The position numbers and the translations under genes were made by a program. Shown one piece after another: positions 1-9,372 of a DNA stretch of 64,000 nt (position 1 is the first letter of the stretch; every line of letters starts with the position of its first letter). The notes beneath the pieces are model-generated. The model ran no database searches and was not told the origin of the DNA. It saw only the letters and a program-made list of their open reading frames with translations. The stretch lies in the NCBI RefSeq assembly GCF_005938385.1, contig NZ_VCRA01000011.1, positions 1 to 64,000 on the forward strand, read 5' to 3'. Origin of the DNA: Paenibacillus mesophilus. Lineage in GTDB: Bacteria; Bacillota; Bacilli; Paenibacillales; NBRC-103111.

Positions 1-41
1 CTGTGACTGATTCGTTCGATCTCTTCCGGACTCATTTTCAT
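1..41 (-). CDS. Start of an unidentified CDS cut by the left edge
   Basis: The reverse strand reads an ATG at 41 preceded by AAAAGGGGACC, a good ribosome-binding site. Thirteen codons follow before the window ends, giving MKMSPEEIERISH. The product cannot be identified from so short a stretch. It is leftward, in the same direction as the next gene, but a hairpin and about 300 bases separate them, so it is probably a separate transcription unit. Confidence 0.5.
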   Translation of the reverse strand, partial: MKMSPEEIERISH

Positions 42-331
42 CAGTGGTCCCCTTTTCCATTTGAACTCGGTTACCCATTATTAACCAAGTTTTCTACGTT
101 TGAAAAGGGGGGACCTAAGTAGTAACACCCCATTTCACTATTACCAAACTTAAGTTCAGTAATAGTTACTCTAGGTTCATAGTTCCTCCAATTACCGAGA
201 AGTGGAGCCAAATAACGCAGAGAAGTTCACTAATAAACAAATTTGGTTCATTGAATGACGAAAGGGTCTTTGGAGTAGAAGTCATTACGAAATAGCCCCA
301 CTCCCAACGCGCTAACGTATGGGGTTGCACT
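42..331. other. Gene-free AT-rich stretch
   Basis: This stretch is clearly richer in A and T than its surroundings. It has no ORF with a ribosome-binding site and no repeat that I can see. It presumably holds the promoter of the leftward gene at the window edge, but I could not pick out a convincing -35/-10 pair. Confidence 0.4.
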
Positions 332-367
332 CAAAAGGACCGTCCGGGAACCGGACGGTTTTTCTTA
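332..367 (-). terminator. Rho-independent terminator after the frameshifted lipoprotein
   Basis: The stem ACCGTCCGG (339-347) pairs with CCGGACGGT (351-359) around a GAA loop. T-runs lie on both strands, so it may work in both directions. The only gene ending here is the leftward lipoprotein that stops at 399. Confidence 0.75.
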
Positions 368-398
368 GGTGAGTTCGTTGCCGCAACTGAACGGTAGG

Positions 399-1636
399 CT
401 ACTGACCGAGATCGGCTTTTATTTTGAGAACGATTTCTTCATCCGCTTCCCGCAGAGCGGAGTTCAAATCTTTTCGGCCCGAGATCACGTCGGCGAATTT
501 CTTTTTCAGCACGGCTCCCGCATCATTCTCATACTTGGAGACGCGCCGAACGCTGACTATACCCCCGATTGCCCTCAATACTTCTTGCGGGTGTTTGCCC
601 GTTTTCGGCAATGCGAAAAAATGCCCTGTCGGCAAAACGGGCTCGTTCGCTGCCGGCTCTTCGAACGTCGGGAGCGTCACTCTGCCGCCGACAAACAACT
701 GCTGCGGAAGGGGCGGGTAGATGAAGTTGCCGGCCCACATCGCCGTATCCTTCTTTTGAATAAATCTGGTCTTGCTCGTATCCCGACTTTCGCTTTCCGC
801 TTCCCCTCCGGGTATTTCGTAAAACGGCTGGAGAACCGAGAGCCATCTGGCCCACTCCCGAAGTTGGTCCGATTCGTCAACGGATTGACATACGGCAATT
901 GAAGGGACAGTTTGTCTAGAATAAAAGAGCGGTCCGCGAGAAAACCGCGATATTGCACGCTTCCCTCGACGCGCGACATGCGAACGGCCAAATCCATCGT
1001 CCGACTCCAGGATATCCCTTCCTGAGGGTAAGGGACGGCGAATTTGTCGAACAAGTCTTTATTGTAGTAAAGCGAGGCGCCTCCTCCCGGCGGCAGCAAT
1101 CCGTAGACACCCGTCGTTCCCAGCAGCTTTTCCGCACCGTTCAGCGGGTCCGGGATCGCCTTGGGAAGGCGGCCGGCGCGGATCATCGCTGCAATTTCAT
1201 CATCGATCATCTGTTTCATAACCGGCTGAACATCCGTCAAAACTTCCATATCGAGAATGGCCTCGAGCTCTGTCAGCGGAGCAAATATCAAATCGGCATG
1301 CTCGGTTGCAATCAATTTGTCCCATTCGGCATTAGCGGGATATGGAAGCGCTTCCACAACCAGATGAGGGTGCCGCTTAAGGACAGGCTCGGAGACAACC
1401 GCTCGGAACGTATCCGCTGACATGCGGCTCATATCCAGAACACGCAGCTTTAACGGTTCCCGGTTGCCAGGCTCCGTGCCCGGTGTCTCAGAGGATTCGT
1501 TGCCGAACACGTTTTGCCCATCCCGTTTCACCGTCTCGGTGCAGCCTGTTGCAAGCACGGCAAACAGAAGACTATATGCCAATAATGTGAAGCGCGCTTT
1601 ATACGCTTTTCCGGGTATGGACGATTGCCTTGTCAA
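399..1636 (-). pseudogene. Solute-binding lipoprotein, broken by one frameshift
   Basis: The gene starts at TTG 1636 behind GGGGGAAAATGGT. It has a signal peptide ending in lipobox LATGC and then reads as a family 1 extracellular solute-binding protein, including YYNKDLFDKFAV. Near 860-868 the frame breaks. In the next frame it continues as LREWARWLSVLQPFY and ends in RKDLNSALREADEE, the usual C-terminus of this family here. Restoring one base gives 412 residues, a normal length. Either the gene is a recent pseudogene or the base was lost in sequencing. No permease gene is adjacent. It is related to the lipoproteins at 9373, 38549, 44296 and 49896. Confidence 0.8.
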
Positions 1637-1712
1637 ACCATTTTCCCCCTTTTATGTCAGTTCGTTGTTATCAACTTAGACGACGGGAGGGGGAAAATAG
1701 TTTTACCGCACA

Positions 1713-2666
1713 TTAGTAAATCAGCTTCCACAGCAGCAGACTGAGCAAACAGCATATCCACGAGACAAGGCCGAAGACGATGACGATGCGGTTTTCCGAC
1801 CAGCCGTATTTCAGACTGTAATGGTAATGGATCGGCGCCATCCGGAATATGCGGAGCTTGGTCCGCTTGTAATACCAGACTTGCAGGATGACGGACAGCT
1901 GCTCGGCGAAATAGACGAGAAACAGCAGCGGAATCAAAATCTCGACCTTCTCGATCATGGCAAGGAAGGCCAGCGAGCCGCCTATGGCCAGCGACCCGGT
2001 ATCGCCCATGAACGCTTTCGCCGGATAGATGTTGTAGATGAGCAGCCCGAGCAGGCAGGCGATCATGGTCAAGCAGAACAGCTTGACTTCCGGATAATCG
2101 GATATGACGAAGAAGAAAAAATAAGTCGGGATCGCCACGACGATCAGCAAGCCGTCCAAGCCGTCCGTAAAGTTGATGGCGTTGGCCGAGCCGACGATGA
2201 ACAGCGACATGACGGCCAAATAAACGACGGGCGCAAGCGCAAGTTTCCAATCCCCGAAGACGACGATATCCGTATGGATCGGCACGATTTGAAACAAGAC
2301 GGCGATTAACGCGAACGTGAACAAAAACTGCAGCACCAGCTTCATTTTGCCCGATGCGCCGCGCGGGTCCTGATAAGCCGCTTTCTTGAAATCGTCGAGG
2401 AAGCCGACGAGTCCGAACAAAATAAATACGGCGCACAAGTACAGGCTGAGCGGACTGGGCGAGAATAGGCTTATGATCAGCACCCCGAGCAGAAAAATGA
2501 GTCCGGCCATGAGCGGCGTTCCTTTTTTGGCCTGATGGTCCGCAGGCAATTCGGCCCGGATCGGCTGCGTCAGCCTGAGTGTCCGCAGTCCCCGGATGAG
2601 GACGGGCGTAAGCAGGGCGACGGAAGCGAAGGAAAGGGCGGAGATGCCCAGATGGGTCATTTCCAT
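1713..2666 (-). CDS. MraY-family phospho-sugar transferase (MraY paralogue)
   Basis: This 317-residue polytopic membrane protein matches MraY, which moves phospho-MurNAc-pentapeptide from UDP onto undecaprenyl phosphate to make lipid I. Family motifs in order are KKGTP (47-51), DDFKK (91-95), NAINFTDGLDG (162-172), FMGDTG (219-224) and RMAPIHYHYS (275-284). The last differs from the usual PLHHHFE-type histidine motif. The start is ATG 2666 with AAGGAGC nine bases upstream. It stands alone, with no mur, fts or mra genes, so it is more likely a second copy or a teichoic/exopolysaccharide priming enzyme than the division-cluster mraY. The substrate is not settled by sequence. Confidence 0.8.
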   Translation of the reverse strand: MEMTHLGISALSFASVALLTPVLIRGLRTLRLTQPIRAELPADHQAKKGTPLMAGLIFLLGVLIISLFSPSPLSLYLCAVFILFGLVGFLDDFKKAAYQDPRGASGKMKLVLQFLFTFALIAVLFQIVPIHTDIVVFGDWKLALAPVVYLAVMSLFIVGSANAINFTDGLDGLLIVVAIPTYFFFFVISDYPEVKLFCLTMIACLLGLLIYNIYPAKAFMGDTGSLAIGGSLAFLAMIEKVEILIPLLFLVYFAEQLSVILQVWYYKRTKLRIFRMAPIHYHYSLKYGWSENRIVIVFGLVSWICCLLSLLLWKLIY

Positions 2667-2747
2667 TTTCGGTTTGCTCCTTTTCGATGGTTTGTACCAG
2701 TATAGTTGCGGTCTAAGGACAAATATGACAGCTTCCCGGATTAAAGG

Positions 2748-2790
2748 GGAAAAGGCCGCCCGGCAAAGATGGAGCTTTTGCGGTCAGCCT
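2748..2790 (-). terminator. Probable terminator after the nitroreductase
   Basis: On the reverse strand an imperfect GC-rich stem (GGCTGACCGCAAA pairing with TTTGCCGGGCGGCC) is followed by TTTTCCCC. It lies just past the nitroreductase stop codon. Confidence 0.45.
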
Positions 2791-2799
2791 TGCGTGTCG

Positions 2800-3447
2800 T
2801 TACTGCACAATCGTCAAAATTTCATCCACTTCTTTGCGGGCGAGCCTACCGGGCTGCTCCGACGGATGCCCGAGGGCGATGACCATGTTGATTTGGCGGC
2901 TATCGTCAATGCCGAGATAGTCGCGGAGGCGATGCTGCGCAAGCAGCACCGGACCGGTCATCGGGCAAGTCGCGAGACCGCGCGCGTGCGCCGCGAGCAT
3001 CAAGTTTTGCGCGGCCAGACAGCTGCTCTTGATGCCCTCTTCGGCCCAAACCGCATCTTCAACGAGCGCGATCGGGTCGAATATTCTTTCGCGGAATTTG
3101 GAGTTGTACGGCGTAGCCAGCAGCACGATGAGCACCGGAGCGTCCGAGAAAGCCGTGGCATACGGGCCGAACGATTTCGTAAGCAGCCGCGCTTCCCTGC
3201 CGAGACCTTTCCCTTCGGCTTCCGCCGCGCGCTTGTGCAGCTCGTCCCATGTCATTTGCTCGATGTCCTTGATCTTATCCCGGTTCATGACCGCGACGAA
3301 TTCCCAAGTTTGCGAGTTCGTATCGCTAGGCGCGTATCTTGCGCAGTCGATCAGTTCTTTGATGTCCTCGACGGAGACGTCTTGATCCGTAAATTTGCGG
3401 ACGCTGCGCCGGTCGAGTACGATTTGTTTGAAAGCTTCGTAGTTCAT
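2800..3447 (-). CDS. Nitroreductase family FMN-dependent oxidoreductase
   Basis: The 215-residue protein has the nitroreductase layout. RRSVRKFTDQDV near the N-terminus is the FMN phosphate site, followed by ARYAPSDTNSQTWEF. The central stretch around SSCLAAQNLMLAAHARGL is the helix typical of the family, and the C-terminus ends with ALGHPSEQPGR. Such enzymes reduce nitro or quinone-like substrates with NAD(P)H in the cytoplasm; the substrate here is unknown. I chose ATG 3447 because AAAGGCGGA lies at suitable distance. An upstream ATG at 3468 has no better site. It is a single-gene unit, leftward like both neighbours. Confidence 0.85.
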   Translation of the reverse strand: MNYEAFKQIVLDRRSVRKFTDQDVSVEDIKELIDCARYAPSDTNSQTWEFVAVMNRDKIKDIEQMTWDELHKRAAEAEGKGLGREARLLTKSFGPYATAFSDAPVLIVLLATPYNSKFRERIFDPIALVEDAVWAEEGIKSSCLAAQNLMLAAHARGLATCPMTGPVLLAQHRLRDYLGIDDSRQINMVIALGHPSEQPGRLARKEVDEILTIVQ

Positions 3448-3555
3448 TAACAATTCCGCCTTTATCACGTAATCGGTCGCATGGAAGTGATTAGCCCAAT
3501 AGTTTAAGACCAGGTACTAATTCCTTTACCATTATAGCCGATCGATCCGCCACTG

Positions 3556-4335
3556 TCACCCCGCAACGTCCCTTTTGCGAAAAATTGTCCAAGCTAGCGC
3601 GATGAAGACGGCGTAATAAAGGATCAACATCGTAATGGAAAAGCCGAGCGTCATGCCCTCGAACGGAGGCTTGCGACTGCCGAAATACATGCCCAGATCG
3701 GTGTTGGCGAACAGGATGTACTTCGCCCACTCCTTCTTCAAGGCGATCAATATGGTCATGACCGAGCTCGAAGCGAACATGATGACGAAGGCGAGCGAGA
3801 TGGCGAGTGCGCTGGAACGGAAGACGGTCGAGATCATGAAGGCGAACGTGACGTTGATCGTCAATTCGACGAGCCGAAAGCCGTATTCCCGCAGCACTCC
3901 GCCCATCGTTAACGGAATATCCTTGTTCCCGGCCGTCCCGAAAAGAAGAAATCCGATGACGAGCGAAGAAACGAACAGAAGCGCGAGAAGCGCAAGCATG
4001 AACAGCAGTACGGCGATATATTTGGACAGCAGCACCTTCGAACGTCCGACCGGCCGGATCAGCAGAAGCTTGATCGTTCCCCATGTAAATTCCCCCGCGA
4101 CGATATCGGCTGCGATCACGACGGAGAATATGAACACGAGCATTGTCAGAGAAGACACATTGCTCATATAGGTCAAGGCGGAGATGGAACCGTCCGGCCC
4201 AAACGACTTCATTAGAACGGCGAACGTGATCGTGACGGCAAGCAGCAGCGCAGCCATAACCCAGGTGCGGGGGCGGCGGTAAATTTTCATATTTTCGTTC
4301 TGGATCAGATTCACCATGTTAGACAATTTGACCAC
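3556..4335 (-). CDS. ABC-2 type transporter permease
   Basis: This protein of about 259 residues has six hydrophobic segments and reads as an ABC-2 permease of the bacitracin/antibiotic exporter type. It starts inside the end of the ATPase gene. GTG 4335 overlaps that gene by 17 bases; ATG 4317 just after its stop codon is the alternative, giving 253 residues. Either way the two are translationally coupled and should form one transporter in the membrane. With the TetR gene upstream, the three form a leftward operon. The exported substrate is unknown. Confidence 0.85.
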   Translation of the reverse strand: MVKLSNMVNLIQNENMKIYRRPRTWVMAALLLAVTITFAVLMKSFGPDGSISALTYMSNVSSLTMLVFIFSVVIAADIVAGEFTWGTIKLLLIRPVGRSKVLLSKYIAVLLFMLALLALLFVSSLVIGFLLFGTAGNKDIPLTMGGVLREYGFRLVELTINVTFAFMISTVFRSSALAISLAFVIMFASSSVMTILIALKKEWAKYILFANTDLGMYFGSRKPPFEGMTLGFSITMLILYYAVFIALAWTIFRKRDVAG

Positions 4336-5248
4336 CTCTCGTCAGTTCGAGGAATTGATCCTCGAGCGTCTTGGAAGCCGCTTTGACTCCGTACACCCGA
4401 ACACCGTCCTGTACGAGTTTGCCGACGAGAACGGGTATATCCTCGTAGGCGACGGTTACGGTAAAACCTCCCGCCTGCACATTCAGCACGGCGTCAGGCA
4501 TCGCATCGGCCGCCACCTTGGCGGCGCGGTCCGCCGGTTCGGCGACGAACGACACTTCCACGGCACCTTCGGAAGGTGCGACCATATCCCGGACTTGGCG
4601 CACGTCTACGAGCTTGCCGTTCTGGATGACGGCGACGCGGTCGCACATCAGCTCCATCTCGGACAGCAAATGGCTCGATACGATGACGGCCGTTCCTTCC
4701 TCTCTGGACAACCGGCGCAAATAATCGCGCAGCTCGCGGATGCCTTCCGGATCGAGACCGTTCGTAGGCTCGTCCAGAATAAGCACGTCAGGCTTGTGCA
4801 ATATGGCTTGCGCGACGCCCAGCCTCTGGCGCATGCCGAGAGAATACGTCTTGACTTTGTCGTGGATCCGGTTCTCCAGCTTGACGAGCGAGACGACTTC
4901 GTCGATTCTTTCGCGGGTGACGCCGGGAATCATTCTGGCGAAATGGATCAGGTTCTGGTACCCGCTCAAAAATTTATACAGCTCGGGATTCTCGACGATC
5001 GCTCCGACATGCTTCATCGCTTGCTCGAAATGTTTGTTCACGCTGATTCCGTTGACGAGCACTTCGCCCTCGCTCATCGACATTAGACCGACCATCATGC
5101 GGATCGTCGTCGTTTTGCCCGCCCCGTTCGGTCCGAGGAAGCCGAACACTTCTCCTCTCGGGACATCGAACGTTAGCCGGTCGACGAGCGTTTTGCCGCC
5201 TATTCGTTTCGTTACGCTGCGCAGCTGCACAACGGGTTGTTGTGACAT
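4319..5248 (-). CDS. ABC transporter ATP-binding protein (BcrA-like)
   Basis: This 309-residue ATPase has Walker A GPNGAGKTT (39-47), signature YSLGMRQRLG (135-144), Walker B LILDEP (156-161) and an H-loop in VSSHLLSEM. The roughly 90 residues after the nucleotide-binding domain match the C-terminal extension of DrrA/BcrA-type drug exporters. GGGAGG sits just upstream of ATG 5248. Only about 30 bases separate it from the TetR gene, and its 3' end overlaps the permease gene. The likely role is export of an antibiotic or lipid-like compound under TetR control. Confidence 0.9.
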   Translation of the reverse strand: MSQQPVVQLRSVTKRIGGKTLVDRLTFDVPRGEVFGFLGPNGAGKTTTIRMMVGLMSMSEGEVLVNGISVNKHFEQAMKHVGAIVENPELYKFLSGYQNLIHFARMIPGVTRERIDEVVSLVKLENRIHDKVKTYSLGMRQRLGVAQAILHKPDVLILDEPTNGLDPEGIRELRDYLRRLSREEGTAVIVSSHLLSEMELMCDRVAVIQNGKLVDVRQVRDMVAPSEGAVEVSFVAEPADRAAKVAADAMPDAVLNVQAGGFTVTVAYEDIPVLVGKLVQDGVRVYGVKAASKTLEDQFLELTRGGQIV

Positions 5249-5280
5249 GATTCATCCTCCCGATAATGTGGGTAGGCAAA

Positions 5281-5910
5281 TTATACCATACGACCGACTC
5301 CGCACCAAAACAGGTCGACGACATCGGAGGGGGCGACAGGCGAGAAGAGCGGGGCGGATGAGGCGTCCCCGGCACTCCGGCCGCCGAGCATCATAATCGC
5401 CGAGAAGGCGTATGCGTATAGAAGAGGATCGCCGGAACGGATCGCGCCGGCCTCGATCTCCAGGCGAAACGCTTCGGCCAATACGACGTGCACCGAATGT
5501 TCCGCCTCGCGGATTGCCGCCGTTTGTGCGGCCGTCAAAGAGGATGCCGCCTCGCGCATCAAGCTTTCGAAATCGACGTGAGGGGTTCTCATATGAGCTT
5601 CCGCCACGGCCGTCAGCCTCTCTCTCATGGAGCCGGGGGCGGCGAGAATACTTTGCGTGATGCCGGCGATATTCTTCATCATCCGAATGACCGCGGCCGT
5701 GAACAGCTCCGCTTTATTCGGGAAATAGTAGTAAACGGAAGCTTTTGTCACGCCGCTGTCCGCCGATATTTGTTCCATGGATACGCTGTCGTAGCCGTAC
5801 TGCATAAACAGAGCGGAGGCGGTCTGCAATATCGTGGCTTTGACGACGGAGGGCTCGCTTGTTTTGGGGCGTCCGGGCTTTTTCTTGACGTTTGGCGGGG
5901 TCGGTTTCAT
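5281..5910 (-). CDS. TetR family transcriptional repressor
   Basis: The 209-residue protein has a lysine/proline-rich N-terminus (KKKPGRPKTSEP) and then the TetR DNA-binding domain with MEQISADSGVTKASVYYYFPNKAELF. The remainder is a helical ligand domain. I chose ATG 5910 because AAAGGAGCGG lies eight bases upstream; a longer reading frame to 6180 runs through the promoter region and is not credible. It is divergent from the MMPL exporter and heads the ABC exporter operon, so it probably represses both. A candidate operator lies at 5973-5982. Confidence 0.88.
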   Translation of the reverse strand: MKPTPPNVKKKPGRPKTSEPSVVKATILQTASALFMQYGYDSVSMEQISADSGVTKASVYYYFPNKAELFTAAVIRMMKNIAGITQSILAAPGSMRERLTAVAEAHMRTPHVDFESLMREAASSLTAAQTAAIREAEHSVHVVLAEAFRLEIEAGAIRSGDPLLYAYAFSAIMMLGGRSAGDASSAPLFSPVAPSDVVDLFWCGVGRMV

Positions 5911-5961
5911 CGAACGTCCGCTCCTTTGCATTAACGTTTTGTGAACTCTTTTAAATGTCGG

Positions 5962-5991
5962 TTGTGAAATTAACCGTTCGGTATATATAAT
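5962..5991 (+). promoter_or_regulatory. MMPL promoter with candidate TetR operator
   Basis: TTGTGA (5962-5967) and TATAAT (5986-5991) are 18 bases apart and face the MMPL gene. The inverted repeat ACCG-TT-CGGT (5973-5982) lies in the spacer between them, where a TetR protein would block polymerase. The palindrome is short, so the operator assignment is inferred from position. Confidence 0.5.
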
Positions 5992-6061
5992 TGACTTATA
6001 CTTTGAATGTATCCGAATAGCGGTGAAATGTCGAGTCCGTACAACCCGGGGAGGTCCGAGA

Positions 6062-8290
6062 ATGAGCAAGACGTTGGAGAAGTATGGGAAAAGCGTGACG
6101 GGTCCGCGAGGCAAGTGGATTACGCTGGTTTTATGGATCGTCATTACCGGCGCACTGAGCGTGCTGCTGCCTACGGTCAATTCTCAGGAGAATAACAATG
6201 CGGCCAATTTGCCGGACTCCTACCCGTCGGTTCAGGCCGAGGCGGTAGCCGAGCGCGAATTTCCGAATGCGGATGGAATACCCGCGCTTATCGTCTGGCA
6301 TCGCGAGAGCGGGATTACGGACGACGATTTGAAAATGGTTCAGAACATGGCCGAAACGTTCACCGCCAAGCCGCTGCCCGAACAAACGGCATTGCCTCCT
6401 TATCATCAAATGCCGCTTCCGGCGCTGAAAGGTCAGCTGTCCGACAACAAGAAAACGCTCGTGACGCCGATCCTATTCTCGAAGCAGGCCGAGTCCGACC
6501 GGTTAAAGGAAAACTTCGCGGCGATTCGGCAGCAGGCAGCAGGGCAAGCCGGCTACGATCCGTTCGCCGAGGAGCTGTCTTCGCAGAGGCTGATCGCCAG
6601 AGTGTCCGGCCCGGCCGGCATATCGGTCGATGCGACCGCATTGTTCAAAAACGCGGACGTTTCGCTCTTGATCGCCACGGTACTGATCGTGCTTGTGCTG
6701 CTGCTTGCCATTTACCGTTCGCCGATTCTGGCGTTCATTCCGCTCATTGCGGTAGGCTTCGCTTACGGCGTAACCGGCCCGATTCTCGGCTTCATGGCCA
6801 AGGAAGGGTGGATCGAAGTCGATTCCCAAGCGATCTCGATCATGACCGTGCTGCTGTTCGGCGCCGGTACCGACTATTGCTTGTTCCTGGTCGCGCGGTT
6901 CCGTCAGCTGTTGACCGCAGAACCGGACAAATGGACCGCCTTGAAGCAGGCGATCTCCGGCTCGTCGGGAGCGATCGCCATGAGCGGCTTTACGGTCGTG
7001 CTGTCGCTTGCCGCTCTGCTGCTGGCCGATTACGGCGCCGTCAAACGTTTCGCCGTTCCGTTCAGTCTCGCCATTCTGATTATGGCGATCGCAAGCTTGA
7101 CGCTCGTTCCGGCGATGCTCGCCATACTCGGACGCGGATCGTTCTACCCTTTCGTGCCGCGTACGGCCGAAATGATCCGCGAGCGTGCGGTGAAGAAGGG
7201 AAAGCCGGTTCCGCAGCCGCGCAACCGGAGAACGATCGGCGCCCGCTTCGCCGACCTGGTCGTCCGCAAGCCGTGGACGGTTATCGTCGTCACGGTGCTC
7301 GTGCTCGGAGGGGCGGCCTCGTTCGCGCCGAGCGTCAATTATACGTACGATCTGCTTTCCTCTTTTCCCAAAAATATGCCTTCCCGGGAAGGGTTCGCGC
7401 TGATAGGCGAATCGTTCTCTCCGGGCAGCCTGGCTCCCGTGAAGGTGATGGCCGATGCGGAAGGAAAAACGGCCGAGTGGCAAGGAGCGCTCAGGAAGCT
7501 GCCGTATGTCGACGAAGTGTCCGCTCCGCAGAAAGGGAAGCAAAACCCGAACATCGTAGCCATGGACGTGCAGCTGAACGTGAACCCTTACGATAACGAA
7601 GCGATGGAGCATATCCCCGAGCTGCGGGCCGCCATGGAGGCCGCTTTATCGGATGCAGGCGTATCGGGCGTGCATGATCGCGTGTGGATCGGAGGCCAAA
7701 CGGCGGAGCAGCACGATACGAAGCGGGCGGGAGACCGCGACGAACTGCTGATCATCCCGGTCGTCATCGGCTTGATCGCGCTGCTGCTGCTGGCCTATCT
7801 GCGCTCCGTCGTCGCCATGCTGTATCTGATCGCGACCGTCGTGCTGTCCTACGGTTCCGCGCTCGGCCTCGGCTGGATCGTGCTGCATTTCTTCATGGGA
7901 GCGGACGCCGTGGCGGGAGCGATTCCGCTGTACGCATTCGTGTTCTTGGTCGCGCTGGGCGAAGATTACAACATCTTCATGATTTCGAGCATATGGAAGA
8001 AACGCAAGGAGAAGCCGATAACGGAAGCGATCCGCCAAGGCGTCAGCGAGACGGGCGGCGTCATTACGTCGGCCGGACTCATCCTGGCGGGGACATTCGC
8101 GGTGCTCGCGACGCTGCCGATTCAAGTGCTGCTCCAATTCGGCATCATTACCGCCATCGGCGTCCTGCTCGATACGTTTATTGTCCGCCCGTTTCTCGTT
8201 CCGGCTCTTACGACCGTCCTGGGACGCGCCGCTTTCTGGCCGGGAGCGGGTGCGACGCGTACCGCGGATGGGCGGCGGGAAATGGCGTAA
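6062..8290 (+). CDS. MMPL/RND-type membrane exporter
   Basis: This 742-residue protein has the MMPL architecture: an N-terminal membrane helix, a large extracytoplasmic loop, about five membrane segments including FGAGTDYCLFLVARFRQLL, then a second copy of loop plus helices with ALGEDYNIFMISSIWKK. The two GAGTDY and LGEDYN blocks carry the acidic residues used for proton coupling. B. subtilis YdfJ is the same type. Such proteins export lipids or drugs. I chose ATG 6062 behind GGGGAGG rather than the in-frame ATG at 6023. It is divergent from tetR and followed by a terminator, so it is monocistronic. Confidence 0.9.
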   Translation: MSKTLEKYGKSVTGPRGKWITLVLWIVITGALSVLLPTVNSQENNNAANLPDSYPSVQAEAVAEREFPNADGIPALIVWHRESGITDDDLKMVQNMAETFTAKPLPEQTALPPYHQMPLPALKGQLSDNKKTLVTPILFSKQAESDRLKENFAAIRQQAAGQAGYDPFAEELSSQRLIARVSGPAGISVDATALFKNADVSLLIATVLIVLVLLLAIYRSPILAFIPLIAVGFAYGVTGPILGFMAKEGWIEVDSQAISIMTVLLFGAGTDYCLFLVARFRQLLTAEPDKWTALKQAISGSSGAIAMSGFTVVLSLAALLLADYGAVKRFAVPFSLAILIMAIASLTLVPAMLAILGRGSFYPFVPRTAEMIRERAVKKGKPVPQPRNRRTIGARFADLVVRKPWTVIVVTVLVLGGAASFAPSVNYTYDLLSSFPKNMPSREGFALIGESFSPGSLAPVKVMADAEGKTAEWQGALRKLPYVDEVSAPQKGKQNPNIVAMDVQLNVNPYDNEAMEHIPELRAAMEAALSDAGVSGVHDRVWIGGQTAEQHDTKRAGDRDELLIIPVVIGLIALLLLAYLRSVVAMLYLIATVVLSYGSALGLGWIVLHFFMGADAVAGAIPLYAFVFLVALGEDYNIFMISSIWKKRKEKPITEAIRQGVSETGGVITSAGLILAGTFAVLATLPIQVLLQFGIITAIGVLLDTFIVRPFLVPALTTVLGRAAFWPGAGATRTADGRREMA

Positions 8291-8320
8291 ACGCGCATCA
8301 TATCGACCGAACCGAACAAG

Positions 8321-8343
8321 CCGTCCCCCGTGGGCGGTTTTTT
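8321..8343 (+). terminator. Terminator of the MMPL gene
   Basis: CCGTCCC pairs with GGGCGG around a CCGT loop and is followed by six T residues. Confidence 0.8.
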
Positions 8344-8501
8344 GTCGTACAAAATTGGAGTAATGAGCGTTCGGTGCAAGTTCGAATGTACGGACCGGGA
8401 ACCAAAATTTACAAAATCTTATTTTGAATAGAAATATCCATATCTATTATGATGAAGCGGTGGAAAAATCCAGTTTTGTCAAATCATCAGGAGGAACCCG
8501 T

Positions 8502-9320
8502 ATGAAAATTCATTTCCTTGGTACGGCTGCCGCGGAAGGGTGGCCAGGCGTATTTTGCCGCTGCGAGCATTGTGCCAAAGCACGGAGGCTTGGCGGGAAA
8601 AATATCCGTACAAGGTCGTCGGCGATCATTGACGATTGGATCAAGATCGATTTTCCGCCGGATACGTACTATCACGTATTGCGCGACAATCTCGATCTGG
8701 CGGCCATCGAGCACTTGTTTATTACCCACACCCATTCTGATCATCTGATGGCCGACGATTTGGAGAAACGGACGCCGGTTTGCGCGCACGGGGTGGAGCA
8801 GCCGCTGCATATTTACGGCCACGACCTCGCTCTGCACAGTATTGCAAATGCGATCAATATGAGATCGAAGTTGTACGAGCTTCACCTCGTTCATCCTTTC
8901 CAAACGGTGCGGATCGATGCCGATACGCGAGTGACGCCTTTATTGGCTGATCACGACAAGCGCAAACTGCAAACATGTCTGCTGTATTTCATCGAAAGGA
9001 ACGGAAAGTCGCTGCTGTATGGCCACGACTCGGGCTGGTTTCCGCAGGTGACATGGAGCTGGCTGGAGCGGCAAACGTTCGACGGAGCGGTATTGGATTG
9101 CACGAACGGACCTCTGCCGGGTCGCAGCAATCATCTGAACATTGAAGCCGTGTTGGAAATACAAGAGATTTTCCGCAAGAAAGGAATGCTGCGCGACAGC
9201 GGGAAAGTAATCGCCACTCATTTCTCCCACAATGGCGGTTTGCTTCACGATGACTTGGAGCAAGTGTTCTCGCCCCACGGAATCATTGTCGCATACGACG
9301 GCATGGTGCTTCATTTGTAA
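8502..9320 (+). CDS. PhnP-like metallo-beta-lactamase-fold hydrolase
   Basis: This 272-residue cytoplasmic protein has the HTHSDH zinc motif and further His/Asp ligands (ADHD, GHDSG, ATHFSH). Its N-terminus, GTAAAEGWPGVFCRCEHC, resembles PhnP, where a cysteine cluster holds a structural zinc. PhnP hydrolyses cyclic ribose phosphodiesters; relatives act on other phosphodiesters. The substrate here is unknown. ATG 8502 follows CAGGAGG. It is the first gene of an apparent operon with a solute-binding lipoprotein (52 bases later) and a PP2C-like phosphatase. No other phosphonate genes are present. Confidence 0.8.
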   Translation: MKIHFLGTAAAEGWPGVFCRCEHCAKARRLGGKNIRTRSSAIIDDWIKIDFPPDTYYHVLRDNLDLAAIEHLFITHTHSDHLMADDLEKRTPVCAHGVEQPLHIYGHDLALHSIANAINMRSKLYELHLVHPFQTVRIDADTRVTPLLADHDKRKLQTCLLYFIERNGKSLLYGHDSGWFPQVTWSWLERQTFDGAVLDCTNGPLPGRSNHLNIEAVLEIQEIFRKKGMLRDSGKVIATHFSHNGGLLHDDLEQVFSPHGIIVAYDGMVLHL

Positions 9321-9372
9321 CGTTCGTACGTCTTTTGAATGGAAATGTAAGTGCATACTAGGAGGCGAGTGT

